Shown one piece after another: positions 1 through 12,760 of a stretch of 64,000 nucleotides of DNA; within the stretch, counting starts at the first letter, position 1; each line of letters opens with the position of its first letter. The stretch lies in NCBI RefSeq assembly GCF_007655135.1, contig NC_045127.1:1178001-1242000 (forward strand), written 5' to 3'. The translations under genes and the position numbers were made by a program. The notes beneath the pieces were generated by a model. That model saw only the letters and a list, made by a program, of their open reading frames with translations. It was not told the origin of the DNA and did no database searches. Source of the DNA: Punica granatum (lineage: Eukaryota > Streptophyta > Magnoliopsida > Myrtales > Lythraceae).

Positions 1-2099
1 CCATATACTAATATCAAGGAATCTGTCGTCCCAAGAATGAATTGGTATATGAAAGTGGGGCCATGGCTATGGGATTGATAGTCATTTTTTAGAGAGGATA
101 TAGTCTATGGGATCGATCGTCGTGCTATCCGTACACTTCTTACGTGGAGTGGAGGTAGCTTTTTACCTGCCTCACTCAGGCCTTATTAATTAACTATAGG
201 ATACCGGAAAAATAAATGTGACGTTTGATTGGTTTATGATTTGGATCATCGACCATCAAAAGCTTACCAATACAGGAGTCTAGTCAGATCCGATGGGTGA
301 TATATGTTATCTTTTTTCTCAATTAAAAAATTGGTATTATAAATAGATAAATGTACCCTTTTTTTTAAAAAAAAAAATTGTAAAAAAAGAGTAGATATAT
401 GTACTTTTTTTTTTTTTTTGGCTTGAAACGTTATAACTTCAATATAGAACGGATAACAAAAGTGTCAATAGCCCATATTACATCTCTCCTTCCCTTACGA
501 GGACTGGACGGGGAATGGAAGAGATGATAATAGGGCCACTGACATTACAAAAGGATGCCCAATGGGCAATATTATATATGGGCAATAAAGTTTTCATCCC
601 TGGAAATGTACATTGCAGCCCAAGAAGAAAAGAAAGCTAAATCAGCAAGCATAGTAGAAAATAAAGCCGGTTGAGCGGTCTGAACATGGCCTATCGAAAG
701 AAGACCGTCGAATGGTGTCCTTTGAGTCACCAATCAGCAATGAGTGGTCAACACGGAGTTCGAAATGGATGTCCAAGCATACAATAGATTGCCTCTCTGG
801 CTGCAGCAAATAGCAGAGATCACAGAGCTTGAGCATTTGACAGCCGCATCAAAGAATAAAATATTCTGATGTGTGTGTACAGAGGCTTCGGGGCAGACCT
901 GAGGCAATTCTCTTGTGAAGGAAGACCTCTTCATGAGCTTTGGCTCTCCTCCTGATGACGTCCACAGCAGCCTGTGCTGTCGGTTGGACAGTATCATTTA
1001 GATTAAGAAGATATATATAAATCATTTGCCCAACGACCTATATTTAACCTGGTCCGTCAAGAGGACCCTTTACCAGGGGCCTTCGATAGTGAAGGGTCCA
1101 AAACTAGATTGGCATCGCCAACCTCGTTCCACTGAGTCCCATCGGTACTATTATGGCTATTGGTACGTACTTTTAAGACGTCGTTCCACATAAGATGTCA
1201 TAACAACAAATACGGGGCCGTACCGTACATATGTGCACCTTAGCCAATTTTATATACAACTTTAGCCAATTCTAGACGGATCTCAGTTTTTTTCCATGAG
1301 GGCCTGTGGGCTTATCGATAAAGCCCAATCAATTTACGCATATATCATCTTCATTCTTGTTCTGTGTGAGAAAATTTCTAAGGTAAACTCAATACACACT
1401 CTCTTGATTAATCTCAACACACACTCTCTTGATTAATCGACTCGGTTGAGCTTGAGCCCCCATTACTGTTAGTTGGAGCAATCGCTGAGCCTTTTGAAGC
1501 CTATAAATAATAATGCTAAGGGCAACGCAAGCAACGAGGCCCACTGGCCCAAGCGCAGTACCATTATGATATATCAAGCGTCTTAGAGCAGTATTATAGG
1601 CCTTTTAAGTTTGGTTTATGATGATCGTTTTGGGCCCCTCGTCATATGTTTCCATCGAGATAAGGCCTCTTCGGCTTCGGGAACAGCTCGTTTCCATAAA
1701 ATTTTATTAAATGAATTTTGGAACAAAATTTAAAAAATTAATTTATGTACTTTTTATTTCTCGATATGAAAAATATGTGCCAAAGTACTAAACTAACTGT
1801 CCAATTAATCATTATTAAGTATAATTTATATAAATATTTTTTATATATGAAAAAAAAGTATTTATCGTTTCGAGGCGGTACAAAATCGATTCTGATAACA
1901 TCGTATTATCATGGAACCTTTTTAATTTTTTCATTAATACCCAAGCGAGAATTAGTTTTAGTCAATACGTTAGTCTAACATTGTATTTCACTGTAAAAAT
2001 AAGAACTTTTATAACTTCATAATCTAAAAGAGGCTATTTAATTTGATGAAGAATTAAAATAGATTTTTTTTTTTTATCAATGTTGCTTGATTTTTTTAG

Positions 2100-2312
2100 G
2101 TGAGCAGGCACTCGCTATCTTAGGTAAGGCCTCGGGTGTAAGTCTAGCAATTGGAGAAAATTCACAATCTTGAAAGTTTATTAGTTAATGGGTCGATCTC
2201 GGGTGCGAGACTTGTGATTGGAGAAAATTTATGTTCGGGAGAGTTTTATCTCTCAGTGCGTTGATCTCACTTGAACCTAGATCAATTTCATGTGTACACA
2301 TCGAAAAAATAA
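2100..2312 (+). repeat. SINE-like dispersed repeat, copy 1
   Basis: It contains the recurring blocks GGAGAAAATTCAC, GAGTTTTATCTC and CCTAGATCAATT, and ends in GTGTACACA followed by an A-rich tail. The same order of blocks recurs near 2480, 31255, 46110, 54200, 54510 (reversed), 54860 and 56480. The pattern of conserved blocks plus an A-rich 3' end suggests a diverged tRNA-derived SINE. This copy has an internal partial duplication of the body. Confidence 0.5.
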
Positions 2313-2479
2313 ATTTTTATACTGAAATTCAAAGAAAATTTTAAAAATATTAAAATCTTTCAAAAAGAAAAGAAGGATGAGAGGTTGAGGGTGGGGCTTC
2401 CGAATATCAAGTGGTAAATACAAAAAAATTACAAATAAAGAGATACTATTTAAATTGGTGACGAATAGAAATAGACCTT

Positions 2480-2665
2480 TTATTAACGTGAGTTGGTTTT
2501 AAGTGAGTTGACGCTTGTTATCATCAAATATGACATCGGGTGTGAGTTTTGTAATTGGAGAAAATTCACCATCGGGAGATGTTTATCTCCAAATGGGTTG
2601 ACCTTGCTCCAACCTAGATTAATTATATCTTAACCTAGATTAATTATATTTTGTGGACTTTCAAA
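2480..2665 (+). repeat. SINE-like dispersed repeat, copy 2
   Basis: It shares GGAGAAAATTCACC, a TTTATCTC block and CCTAGATTAATTA with copy 1, about 380 bases upstream in the same orientation. The CCTAGATTAATTATAT block occurs twice in a row at its 3' end. It is diverged and truncated. Confidence 0.45.
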
Positions 2666-4364
2666 TATCAAGTGGTTTAACTTAAACAAAAAATTTTGAA
2701 ATATTAAAAATAAAAATTATAAAAAAGAGGGAGGGTGGTTGGGGATAGGAAAACCACCTTACTCGCCACTAGCATCCCTTTATAAACAATAGTTTTACTT
2801 GTTTTACTAGCAAAGACTCGCCCTTCGTTGCGACAACATGAAAATAATTTTATAATATTTGTGTATATTATTCAATTATATATGATAATGATAAATATGA
2901 GTTAGTAAATGTAATTCATATGTTTATAGATAAAGAAAACAACTAATAATTATAAGTTTATTCTTAGAATTTATTGGCAATCATCTATTTTATTTGTGAT
3001 AATATGATACCTGTCTATTATAATATGGTAGTCACGTGCCTTGTTGCCAAGTCAAAATATTGTATTAAAATTTCTTTCACTATATTCTAAAGATGCAACG
3101 GTAATAAATTATTTTTTGAAAAATGGCTTTTATAATAGGAGTAAAAGGATATAATTGAATTTCTCTAAATATGCAAAACTAAGAAATAATTGAGATAATT
3201 TTTATTGATAGAAAATGCACCGAGGTATAATTTTTCACGTGTAAATGAATTGTTTACAAATGAGCATTATATGTCCAAGTAACTTAAATAATATATATAA
3301 TTTTTCTATTGATGCATTATATTTTTTAATCGCGTTAAATTTTCAAAACTAATAATAGTTTTATTAATTTTTTTCGTGCTTTTGTGAAGTTATTTTGTTG
3401 AGTGTGCTCTTTTGTATCGATTCATGGATTGGCATATTAATCTCTCAGTAAATTCTTCACCTTAAAATTGGAATTTTTAATTTACAACAAAAAGAATATT
3501 TTTATTCTAATTTCAAGAAAAAGACTCTCTATTTGAGTAGTAGGATTTAATACATAAATATTAATAAAAAATGAATAAAATGGCACAAATAAACAATAAT
3601 GAAAGTTCATGGACAATTTTCAAAATAAGAAAAATATATAAACAAAATTCCTATTAACGAAATATACATCCACTCATATTGTTTACACATCTTATACTAT
3701 TGTTTAAGTGAAAATCCAATTCGTAAGTTCCACCTTATTTAGAGGATGTGGTTAAAAAATTGCAAGCATTATTTATTCTTAATATGTATATGATACGACT
3801 TAAAATAAAATAAAGAAGTTGAATAACAATATTATCCACTTAATATTATTCTCCCATCTCTTTCCTCCCATGTTCACCCTGGCCTTATTTTATTTATTTT
3901 TCAAATGCTATCTCCAATTCTTACTTTGTATATTTCTCACCCTTAATATTTTTCTCGCTCTTCCAAATTAATCCATCCATGACCATATTGAAAAAAAATC
4001 ATGATAGTTGGAGCATAGTACGCAAGAGTTAGGCCATGATAATGCACAGGTAAATTTTTAGTACATATATAAATACCCAAATAAGAAAGAAGTAAATGAA
4101 AATAATAAAGAATATATAAATATATATATATGTAGACACACAAGAAAAAGCAAAAATGAAAATGAAAAAGGAAAAAAATATGGGCTTGACATGTGGCTCA
4201 TGTACAAGAGTTTTAATATATTAAAAAGAAAGATATTAACTTTATTTATTTTTACTTTTTTTCTGCTGGACCCACGAATGACTTGTTTCCATAAGTTTTT
4301 TTAATGGATATTTCCAAAGACTTGCTAGCACACAACTCTTAGCAATTAAGCAATGTTCTTTTCC

Positions 4365-4390
<26 letters not shown>
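4365..4390. repeat. (AT)n microsatellite
   Basis: Uninterrupted AT dinucleotides. Similar tracts occur at about 5828-5857, 45990-46016, 54034-54053, 59407-59426 and 59860-59881. Confidence 0.9.
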
Positions 4391-4396
<6 letters not shown>

Positions 4397-4570
4397 TAGA
4401 TTTAGAACTTGCGCACGCGGTAAAAATAATTTGGCATTGGTGAATAAATTGTAAAATTGGCTAAATCCATGTGTACTATATTATTTTCTAATAGATTATA
4501 ATGGAAAAAGAAAAGGAAAAGAAGAACAAAATCGCTCGAATGAAAGGATAGAGTGAAGACAGAAGAGAGT

Positions 4571-4616
4571 GGAGGAGGGAGGAGGGAGGAGGGAGGAGGG
4601 AGGAGGGAGAGGGGGG
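4571..4616. repeat. GGAGGGA minisatellite
   Basis: About five head-to-tail copies of the 7-mer GGAGGGA, followed by a G-rich end. It is purine-only on this strand, so it could adopt triplex or G-quadruplex forms. Confidence 0.85.
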
Positions 4617-5827
4617 AGAAAAAAAAGGAGAAAATAGATAGATGAGCATTATTCGACGGGTGGTGTACAGTTTAGTTTATGGTCTATGTATCTGAAATAT
4701 ATACGTGCAGTACTTTGGAAAACAATGAGGTGGCCAATGATGAGTATTGTGATGCTCAAACAATGGATGTGTATACATTGGGGAATGATTAAGGCGATGT
4801 CTATACTTTAATTGCACCGAATCAACAAATCATTATTAGTTAGAACAAGACATGATTACCGACAAAAATGGGGGCACTTCGGGCCGGGGTTCCTGTCCGA
4901 TGACATGAATTGCTTAGCATGTACGGGCAGCTAGATATGTCCAACCAAAAAAAATATATATATTTTTGTAGCTGGTGAAACCCACCCATTAGCCATTACC
5001 TTCATTAATTAATGGAAGTATGAATTAATTAATTAACAAATGGGAAATAAACAAAAAAAAAAGAAGGTTCATGTGGGTGGGGGCCGGGGAGTGTGTAAAT
5101 GCCAGGTTGGAACTGGGAACTGCTGCAAACGCAGCAACAGCGGTCAAAGCCAAAGGTGGCGGATTTTAAGGAGAGAAGAGAAAGAGAAAGCATGGGGCCA
5201 TGGACTGATACCCGAGTGGGTAAATTGTAGCGGTAATTTAAAAAGTTCCATGAATATTTTAAGTTGATTTTAAAATTTTTTTGGTTACTTATTAATACAA
5301 AAAGTTTCAAAACCATTTCAATATAATACATTTCGTTAATTGTCCCTGACGCCGTTAATATTTTGCTGATGTGGCGCGTTCTATATGTCACTTTTATTGC
5401 GTGAAATTAATTATAATGCGTTACGTTATTTAAGAGGAAATAAAATTTAAAAAATTTTAATAAAAAAATACAAAAAAGCCGTAGGGTTTCGGTTCTGCAC
5501 TGGTCAAAAAAGCTCATTGACTGACTGCCAGCTGCATTACATGTCCATGTCACACCTTTACAGCATGCATGCATACATACATACATAGATGCTCAGCACA
5601 AAGCTCAATCCCCATTGAGAGATAGAATCCAATGGGCAAGATTCAAAACATTGCATTGCACCCACCCGAATATTTACGAACGACCAAATTATGTCTTATG
5701 AGAGAGTAGTAGTGCATGTCTCGAGAGGAGTAATGAAAAATCATTATGGGAAGTTCTCAACTGCACTTATTGCTATATATATCTCCCGACAGAATTAATG
5801 AATAATCATCAATACGGGCAGGCATCG

Positions 5828-5859
<32 letters not shown>

Positions 5860-8800
5860 CTAGTCCAGCAATCTAAGCTATACAGAATACACAAAATCTT
5901 TCGAGACAAATTCTATGCAGAATACGCATTAAAATCGAGTTGAGCCGAGAGACCGACTGTCGCGTGCATGCATTGGACATAACACACAGTCGTCGGACAG
6001 CGACAATTAATCAACACACGGAGAAATGAAAGGGACAGAGCTTCGACGATACAAATCCCACCCTATGTCTCGTCTTTTGTACGGTAGCTGCCCCGCAAAT
6101 CAAGGTGAAACTTTCCCCGTCATTCCTTCCCATCCACCCATGCCATTACCCCGCGCACCCGACATTTATTATAATCGATCCACTTCTCCACTATCCAGAC
6201 TGGCTAATATTTATCGTGTAGGTTATATATTATCATACATTAGATACCAGTGTTTTAATTAGTGCGTTCCACCAGTTTATTTTAATAGAATTATTTACGA
6301 TTTTTAAAAATAAATTTAGTTTTTAAGTATAATCAAAACTTCGAACGGTAACTTAATATTTTGAATTATGAAGCTAATATAATAAGCTAATTTTAAATAG
6401 TTTAGTGCGAGTTTTCTACCAATTTTTCAAATATAATTTCATATATTTATTTATTCGTTGATATTATTCAAATTCACTCACAAATAAAAAGTGCAAGTAT
6501 TCCAATTTAATTTTGCAAATATTTCTAAAATATTATATTGTTAATTTTTACTTCACTAATTAACTTCTTACTTTTTATGTGACGCTCATTCGTAGAATTA
6601 GAGTTTGTATTATACATTTATGTGAAATCCTACATGGAGGTAACTAAATAATTTATTTAACACGTATTAAAATTTTTAAATTAAATACAAACATATATTA
6701 AAGACATCGCATTTAGATATATAAAGTTATATATATTGCATATTTTGAAAACAAAATCCTTATTTTTACACGATAAATTTGGTTTTTTATATGTGATTAA
6801 TATTACATAAATAATTTATATTTAAGTAGTATTTTAATTTTAATTTTTCTTATTATATAGTGAAGATATCACGTTTAGTATATAAATTTTATTTTGCACA
6901 ATCCAATCAAAATCCTTATTTTTAAATGATAAATTTGATTTTTATTTATAAGTGAATATATTGCACAAACAATATATCTTTGAGTAGTATTTTAATTTTA
7001 ATTTCAAAATTTTTAAATTATTTATTTCTATTTTTTAATTACATTAATATAAGAACATTTATTGAGTAACATTTACTACTCAAGTAAATTTTAGTTATAT
7101 ATAATATAGAAGATTATAGAAAATATAATTACAGTCCTCCATCTATAGGATTCTGTAGGTTAAGTATTGAACTAATGATCAGATATGTAAGCCGCATAAC
7201 GAGTATTGGTGGACTCGTGGGCTAATTTCAGAACGCTCACTTTTGGTCTCAATTTGTTCAACTATCCTATATGACTATCATCTCTGGGACTAGAATATAC
7301 ATTTCAGCTATAAAAATAGATAGGACTTTTGATGATTAATCATAACATTTATCGATATCAAGTTAGTTTTACATAATGTATAGATAGATACACCGTAATC
7401 AGTATGGTATGGTTCAAGTGATCAATCTATATTCATCGACAAATTTTTTTTTTCGATTATAAAAGAGATCCATATGATTTGTATAAATAGAAATCCTAAT
7501 AGATGGGATACGCATAGTTTTACTGCAAAAATCAAACATGAAACATTTTAGTTATATATAAGACTGCACCCTTTATCTCGTCTATAGGGGCCGGTTTCAT
7601 TTTAAAAGCACGAATTGCATATGCGGATAGCTATGTGCCTTCAAATTTATAAGAATTACTTTCCTGAAGTGATATTTCTTCTTCTTTTTCATGAAATTGA
7701 CTGATGGTGATACACCTTATATATATATATATATATTCTCGAAATTCAGTATCTAGGACAAGGACTAGGAGGTAGTAATGGGACGCATGAAATACATACA
7801 ATTTCCCAGCCTCCCAGCAAAACTCAAACTTGAAGGGGGGGATATGTTTGGCCGGTGTGTGAACCCGACCGTAGAATATGCTCACATGACACAAATCGAA
7901 GGATGGATCCAATAAGGGCGAACCTTTTCTATTTAATGTCACGTAATCATCTGCTTTTGTGAAGGCATGACTCATCGTCACCGCCAATCGATCCATACCC
8001 TTCCAACAGCCTATCACGACAGAATGAATATTACGATCAGCGAGATGGAATAAAGCAAGTGGATAAAAAGCCGGCGCGGAGCATGTGCGTTTGAAAATTT
8101 TAAGGTAATAAAGATGATCTTTCGGCTATGAAATGTCGGCCTAGCTGACTGATAATTGCTCTCAGCATCATCGTCCATGCAAAATCTAGTCAAGGCAGGA
8201 TCTTTGGGAGCTCTGATGATTATGGTATAATCAGCCATGCCAGACTAATTAATCGAATTGAATAGGGAAATCTTACAAGTTCTCGCGAGCGGATTTGCTT
8301 ATATCAGGATATATAAGATATACGATGATGATACGTATGGGGCCAGAAAGCTAATAATAAGAGCACAATTCCTGGACGTCCATCTCCCTCTCATAATTGG
8401 CAAATTACATGAACTGGGGAAGTTTTGGACTGTCACTAGGTTTCGTTTGTGAGTACGATTAGAGGTTGAATAAGTATTTTTTTGTTAAGCAATACCCGTG
8501 TCTGGTGAAATAAATCAAAATTATGATTTCGTTTAATTTTAGTGATTTATAAACGTAATTTTTTTCCAGTAGATTAACATGTGATTATATATACATAAAT
8601 TATTTTTTCTTAATTTCTTAGCCATTATTACTTTTAAATTAATTTTCTTTTGAACGCTTTACCTTATTTTTAGAGTTAGTACTAATTTTTCAATATACTG
8701 AATACACTCCTACTTCAGTAGCAATACTTACAAACCAAGCCTTCACTATCACAATGCTTTGTCCGTATTGGAGATATAAGAGAGCGGAGGGCAGTGAACA

Positions 8801-9716
8801 AAAAAAAAAAAAAAAGGACTAGAAGGACATTTGAGGCGTATGTTGTTAACGAATATGATATAAGAATCATTTAAATAAGAAAGATATTTATGTGGAAATT
8901 TTATAATTTTCCTTTTGGGTGAAGGAAATTTTAGAAGTTTTGGATTAGTATAGTTGGGTCCTTGGTCGGCTTGTCGAAGTTATTATCATGTGTAAAGCTC
9001 GTGCAACGAAATAAATAATCTCGTGATGTAAGACTTTTGAGCAATCCCGCCCGCAAAGCGCCGTCCAGCACCGGCAGTTTGGGGTGGAAGGTGGGAAAAG
9101 GCACGCCGTATTTGCCCCTGCAGTCTACAGAAATGAGAAAACGACCGCTGCCGTTAAAGGAACAAACGGAAAGGAAAGGATAAAAAAGACAGAAATGGTA
9201 GTATAAGAAAAAGAAAAAGAAAAAGAAAAAAGAAAAAGCATTTCATTTCTCATTGACCGGAACAGAACATATACAGAACAGAGAGGAAGTCTGCAGTTTC
9301 TTTTTTCTAACTTAGGTGGAAAGCATGAGACTCGGGTCTGCCACGTGGAACCTACTAGGCGGGACAAAACCCGGTCTGTTGACGATGCCCCAACCGCTTA
9401 ACGATTGCGGGCCGAGTGTGGTCCCACTTACTGGCCCACGTCTCCTCGTCGTGGGGGAGCGGCCGTCGACCGGACACCGCAAATTACCCTTCTACCCCCC
9501 ACCACTCTCCGCATTTCTAGGCGAACAGCTGGACCCAGAACAGAGGCGCGTGCCCTCAGTGTCCCCCCCATGGCGCGTCTTAGTCCTCCCCGCCCTCTCT
9601 GTCCGCCCCCACCCTACATATACAATCCTTCTCTCTCCGCGGTTCAAGCCTCGTCGAAATAACTCCACTTCTCCTACTCTCCCCCCCGTTCTGCTCTGTT
9701 CTGCTCTGTTTCAGTT

Positions 9717-11202
9717 ATGGCGGACGAGAGCATAGACGACGGCGAGTTCTGGCTCCCTCCCCAGTTTCTCGAGGACGACCTAGCCGGCGACGAGTCCGAC
9801 TTGTCGGACCTCAGCTCCCCGGTGGAGTCCGTGGCTGGCTCCGCTGAGGACTGGAGCGACGAGGAAGACCACCTCGCCGGTCTCAGGAAGAAGATGGCCT
9901 GCTCTACTCTCCAAGGTGATTTCAACAAGCTAGACCAAGAGAAGTGCAAGGTATGACTTGAGGGGCCCTTTCGATCTCTTCCCGCAGAAGAAAACATTTA
10001 GTTACATATATGTGTGTGCATATATACATATATATATATATATATGTATGTAAATATGTATATGTATTTCATGCGGGTCTGATTTGAGGATGTTTTGTGT
10101 ACAGGGGTGGTTCCGCTCTGGTTCGCCGAAATCGACCCTGCATGGATTCGGCGGTGGCTGTGGCCCCATGCAGAGATTGTTGACTCCGGCAACTGTGCAT
10201 GTGCTCTGCGGGGCCACCAGCAAAGTCCCCCCGATGAAAATGAGCGAGCAAGCGCAACCCTGTGGATCCAATCGGAGAATGGTCCAAAAATCCGACGCCG
10301 GTTTCATCCCTCACCAGTTGCTTTCTCAGCGGCAGTTGCAGGCCACTCATGTAAGCTGCTCCTAAGCCGAAAAGCCCCATATGGTTTTATTCTCCGCCCA
10401 TAACGACAAAGTAACCGGGAAGGTAAATTAGACAAAACGGCGGGCCTCTGATATTTGTCGTTTCTGTGGGCAGTTGCAGAGGTTGAGACAGCAGCAGATG
10501 ATTCAAAGCCGGATTTTGGGGCAGCACCAGGTGGTCCATGATGGCCCTCTTGGCCAGGAGTGGCCGCCTCTGCAGCAGGCACATCAGAAGAATCATCATG
10601 TGACCTATCAACTTGGGAGGCCTGGGGCTGGGGCGATGAGGGCTGCTGTCTTCCTCGGAGCTCCGGGGACTCGACCGTGCACGGGCACCGGAGTCTTCTT
10701 GCCCCGGCAAGTGGGCGCTCGACCTGAACCCAGAAAGAGACAAGGTTTGGTCTCGGTCCCTCTTTCCTGTACTTACTTCGCATTCCTAATTCACAACACA
10801 TGATAAAATAAGAGAAATCCTTCATCAACCTTGACATTTAACGAAAGTCCCCCCTTTTTTTTGGTCGGCAGCACGCTCCCCAGTTTTGATTCCGGCCAAG
10901 GTGGTGCAGGCCTTGAACTTGAGGTTTGAGAGCAGAGGTCCTCAAACCCAGCAGCAGCCTCAGTCTCGCTCCAATGGGTGTTTTACTTTTGGAAGTGGTA
11001 ATGCCCTCACCTCAACCGAAGTTTATTAACACTCTTCAGCTGCCGTTAACTTCAGAGCTTGAAAGGAGGACTGATCTTCATATGACTTTGTTGGTGTTGT
11101 TGTGCAGATGGAACATGCAGATTTACTAGTGAAGGTTTCGCGGAACCACGGACCATTGTGAACCATGAGACGATTCAGCTGCCTCCGGAGTGGACCTACT
11201 GA
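9717..11202 (+). CDS. Plant-specific protein of unknown function, 323 aa, five exons
   Basis: Exons read as 9717-9950, 10105-10350, 10474-10744, 10872-10997 and 11108-11202. All junctions are GT-AG, the phases agree, and the total is 324 codons including TGA. The N-terminus is acidic: a DDGEFWLPPQFL motif (residues 7-18) is followed by a Ser/Asp-rich stretch. The middle has a GFGGGCGP segment, a Gln-rich tract in exon 3 (LQRLRQQQM) and then MRAAVFLGAPG and GTGVFLPR. Near the C-terminus come VLIPAKVVQALNL and the terminal LPPEWTY. I recognise this as a conserved land-plant family without a known biochemical role. It has no signal peptide, membrane segment or catalytic motif. The low-complexity acidic and Gln-rich parts suggest a nuclear or scaffold role, but that is only inference. 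The start was chosen as the first ATG after a CT-rich leader. Confidence 0.85.
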
Positions 11203-12760
11203 AAGATGTCCGATGAATGAAGATTGGTTTTTTGGTGTAGGAAGTAGGAAAAAGGAGAGGAAGCTAGTTAGTCTTTTAATTTAAATAATGGCATATTAAT
11301 TATAGGATGGAGAGAAGGGAAGGGTGAAGAAATCTCAAGAAGGGGTTCTTTTGTTAGGACTAGGGGGAATGAATAATAAGGTGACGCTGGGCTTCGAGAA
11401 TAACAGCGGCAAAGTGTACTAAAATGGAAGTTTCTGTTGTTCTTTTGGGTAATAAAAGATTAGATGATGATGGTGATCTCTCTGGGCTTCAACGGGGAGG
11501 AAGGGTCGTTGACATGGGCAAGGAAGAGGTTGGGGGCTGGTCCATCTAAAGTTTTGTATGGGAGTTTCAGCTCTCTCTCTCTCTCTCTCCCCGTGAAAAA
11601 TGGTTGGAAATGAATTATAGTTTCTTTTTTATGCCTCTGTGAAATCCTCTCTCCATGCTACAAAATCTTGTTCTAATGCAGCAGAGATTCATCATTCACG
11701 ATTGCGTGCATATTAACGACGGACCATAAATTGAACCCCCAAATAAGAAAATGAAAGGGTAGATAGATGTTAAGAAAAAGAAAAAAAGAAAAAAGTTTTA
11801 ACAAAATCTTGTTTACAGCTGCAATGGTTACTCGTCTTCGGCTCAAAATGAGTTGTAAAATTTTGTTTATCCACACGCATTGCGGTTAGAGCGGTAAACA
11901 ATTCTCTAAATCTAAGTGGTCTTGGGCACATACCATATTCTATCACTTTCTCATTTCTACTCAGTTATCATGGATGGAATGGACCCAATTATTATGAGAA
12001 TGGAATGGACCAAAATGGACATCACGGAGGTGGTTATTTTATGGTTCGTCATACGGACCAATCTCAACAATGCCATCACCGTGCCAATTCCATACGGTAA
12101 GATGTGGTTCTGTTCAAATTTTATTTTTCTTCGTCGGTCTGTACTTCCTGATATATCCGGAAGCCAAATGGACCCCCATAACTCAAGCTTTAGTAGAGTT
12201 GGTCCCCTAAAAGAAAAAAACTCTTGGAATTGTGAATTACAGAAACCGTTTACTTGAACCAATTCACATTAGTGGTCTCAATCGATCTTTTAATGGGGGG
12301 CCAACATGTGCAAAATCCTTTTGGGTCATCACAAAAGGGTGAAAAGCCCATAATGTCCAGCCCTCAACCCAACTACGAGATCCATTAAATTACTACGACC
12401 CAAGCCCAAATCTCTTGTCCTCCAGAGTCAACGGTCACGAATCGCTTGCATTGTGATTTCCGTCGGGGAAAACCGGTCAACTCATCGTCCGTTCTTCGTC
12501 TTCAACCTCCCAATTTTCGCAATTAAGTAATTGAGTTTTCCTAATTTTATCAAAATTCCGCCTAATTCATGGATTCTTCGTGAAGACTATGGCCCGACGA
12601 CTTCCACTTTCAGTCGTTTTCCAAGAAAAATCGAGCTGTTGAACTTCGAAGCTTCCTTGGTAGATAGAGTTTGCTGAACCACTTCACTGCTCATCTTCGC
12701 TTCTTCTGCGAGCTGATCGAGTGCGATTGCAGCTTCCGCTGAGCTTCTCCTTCGCCGGCA
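11203..12760. other. Intergenic spacer between the 9717 gene and PAS1
   Basis: The first few hundred bases are probably 3' UTR of the upstream gene; an AATAAAAGA element lies near 11451. A CT run lies at about 11574-11590. Overlapping frames on both strands near 11916-12262 have no family match. The CT-rich, GC-richer stretch from about 12470 is likely the PAS1 leader. Confidence 0.5.

Larger units (their letters stand above)
1..9716. other. AT-rich intergenic region, no supportable gene
   Basis: Several short open frames occur on both strands, but none has a recognisable domain, splice context or codon pattern, so no gene is called. The overlapping minus-strand frames at 7631-8238 and the 62-codon minus frame at 1389-1577, which has one hydrophobic stretch, are the least unlikely and still look like chance. 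The region holds two SINE-like fragments near 2.1-2.7 kb, AT dinucleotide runs, a GGAGGGA minisatellite and long A/T homopolymers. The last 500 bases are more GC-rich and lead into the promoter of the gene starting at 9717. Confidence 0.6.

Noticed and set aside
642..997. Minus-strand frames of 64 and 87 codons
   Set aside because: Overlap in different frames with no motif in either; chance frames.
1389..1577. 62-codon minus frame with one hydrophobic segment
   Set aside because: Too short, with no family resemblance or promoter context.
7631..8238. Two overlapping minus-strand frames (128 and 74 codons) that look like a bicistronic gene
   Set aside because: No domain, no splice context, a microsatellite-encoded YIYIYI stretch, and overlapping cistrons are not expected in plant nuclear DNA.
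10304..10837. 177-codon minus frame opposite the 9717 gene
   Set aside because: Shadow of exons 2-3 of the plus-strand gene, whose splice sites and conserved blocks are clear.
11916..12262. Long frames on both strands between the 9717 gene and PAS1
   Set aside because: Overlap each other, no motif, AT-rich intergenic composition.
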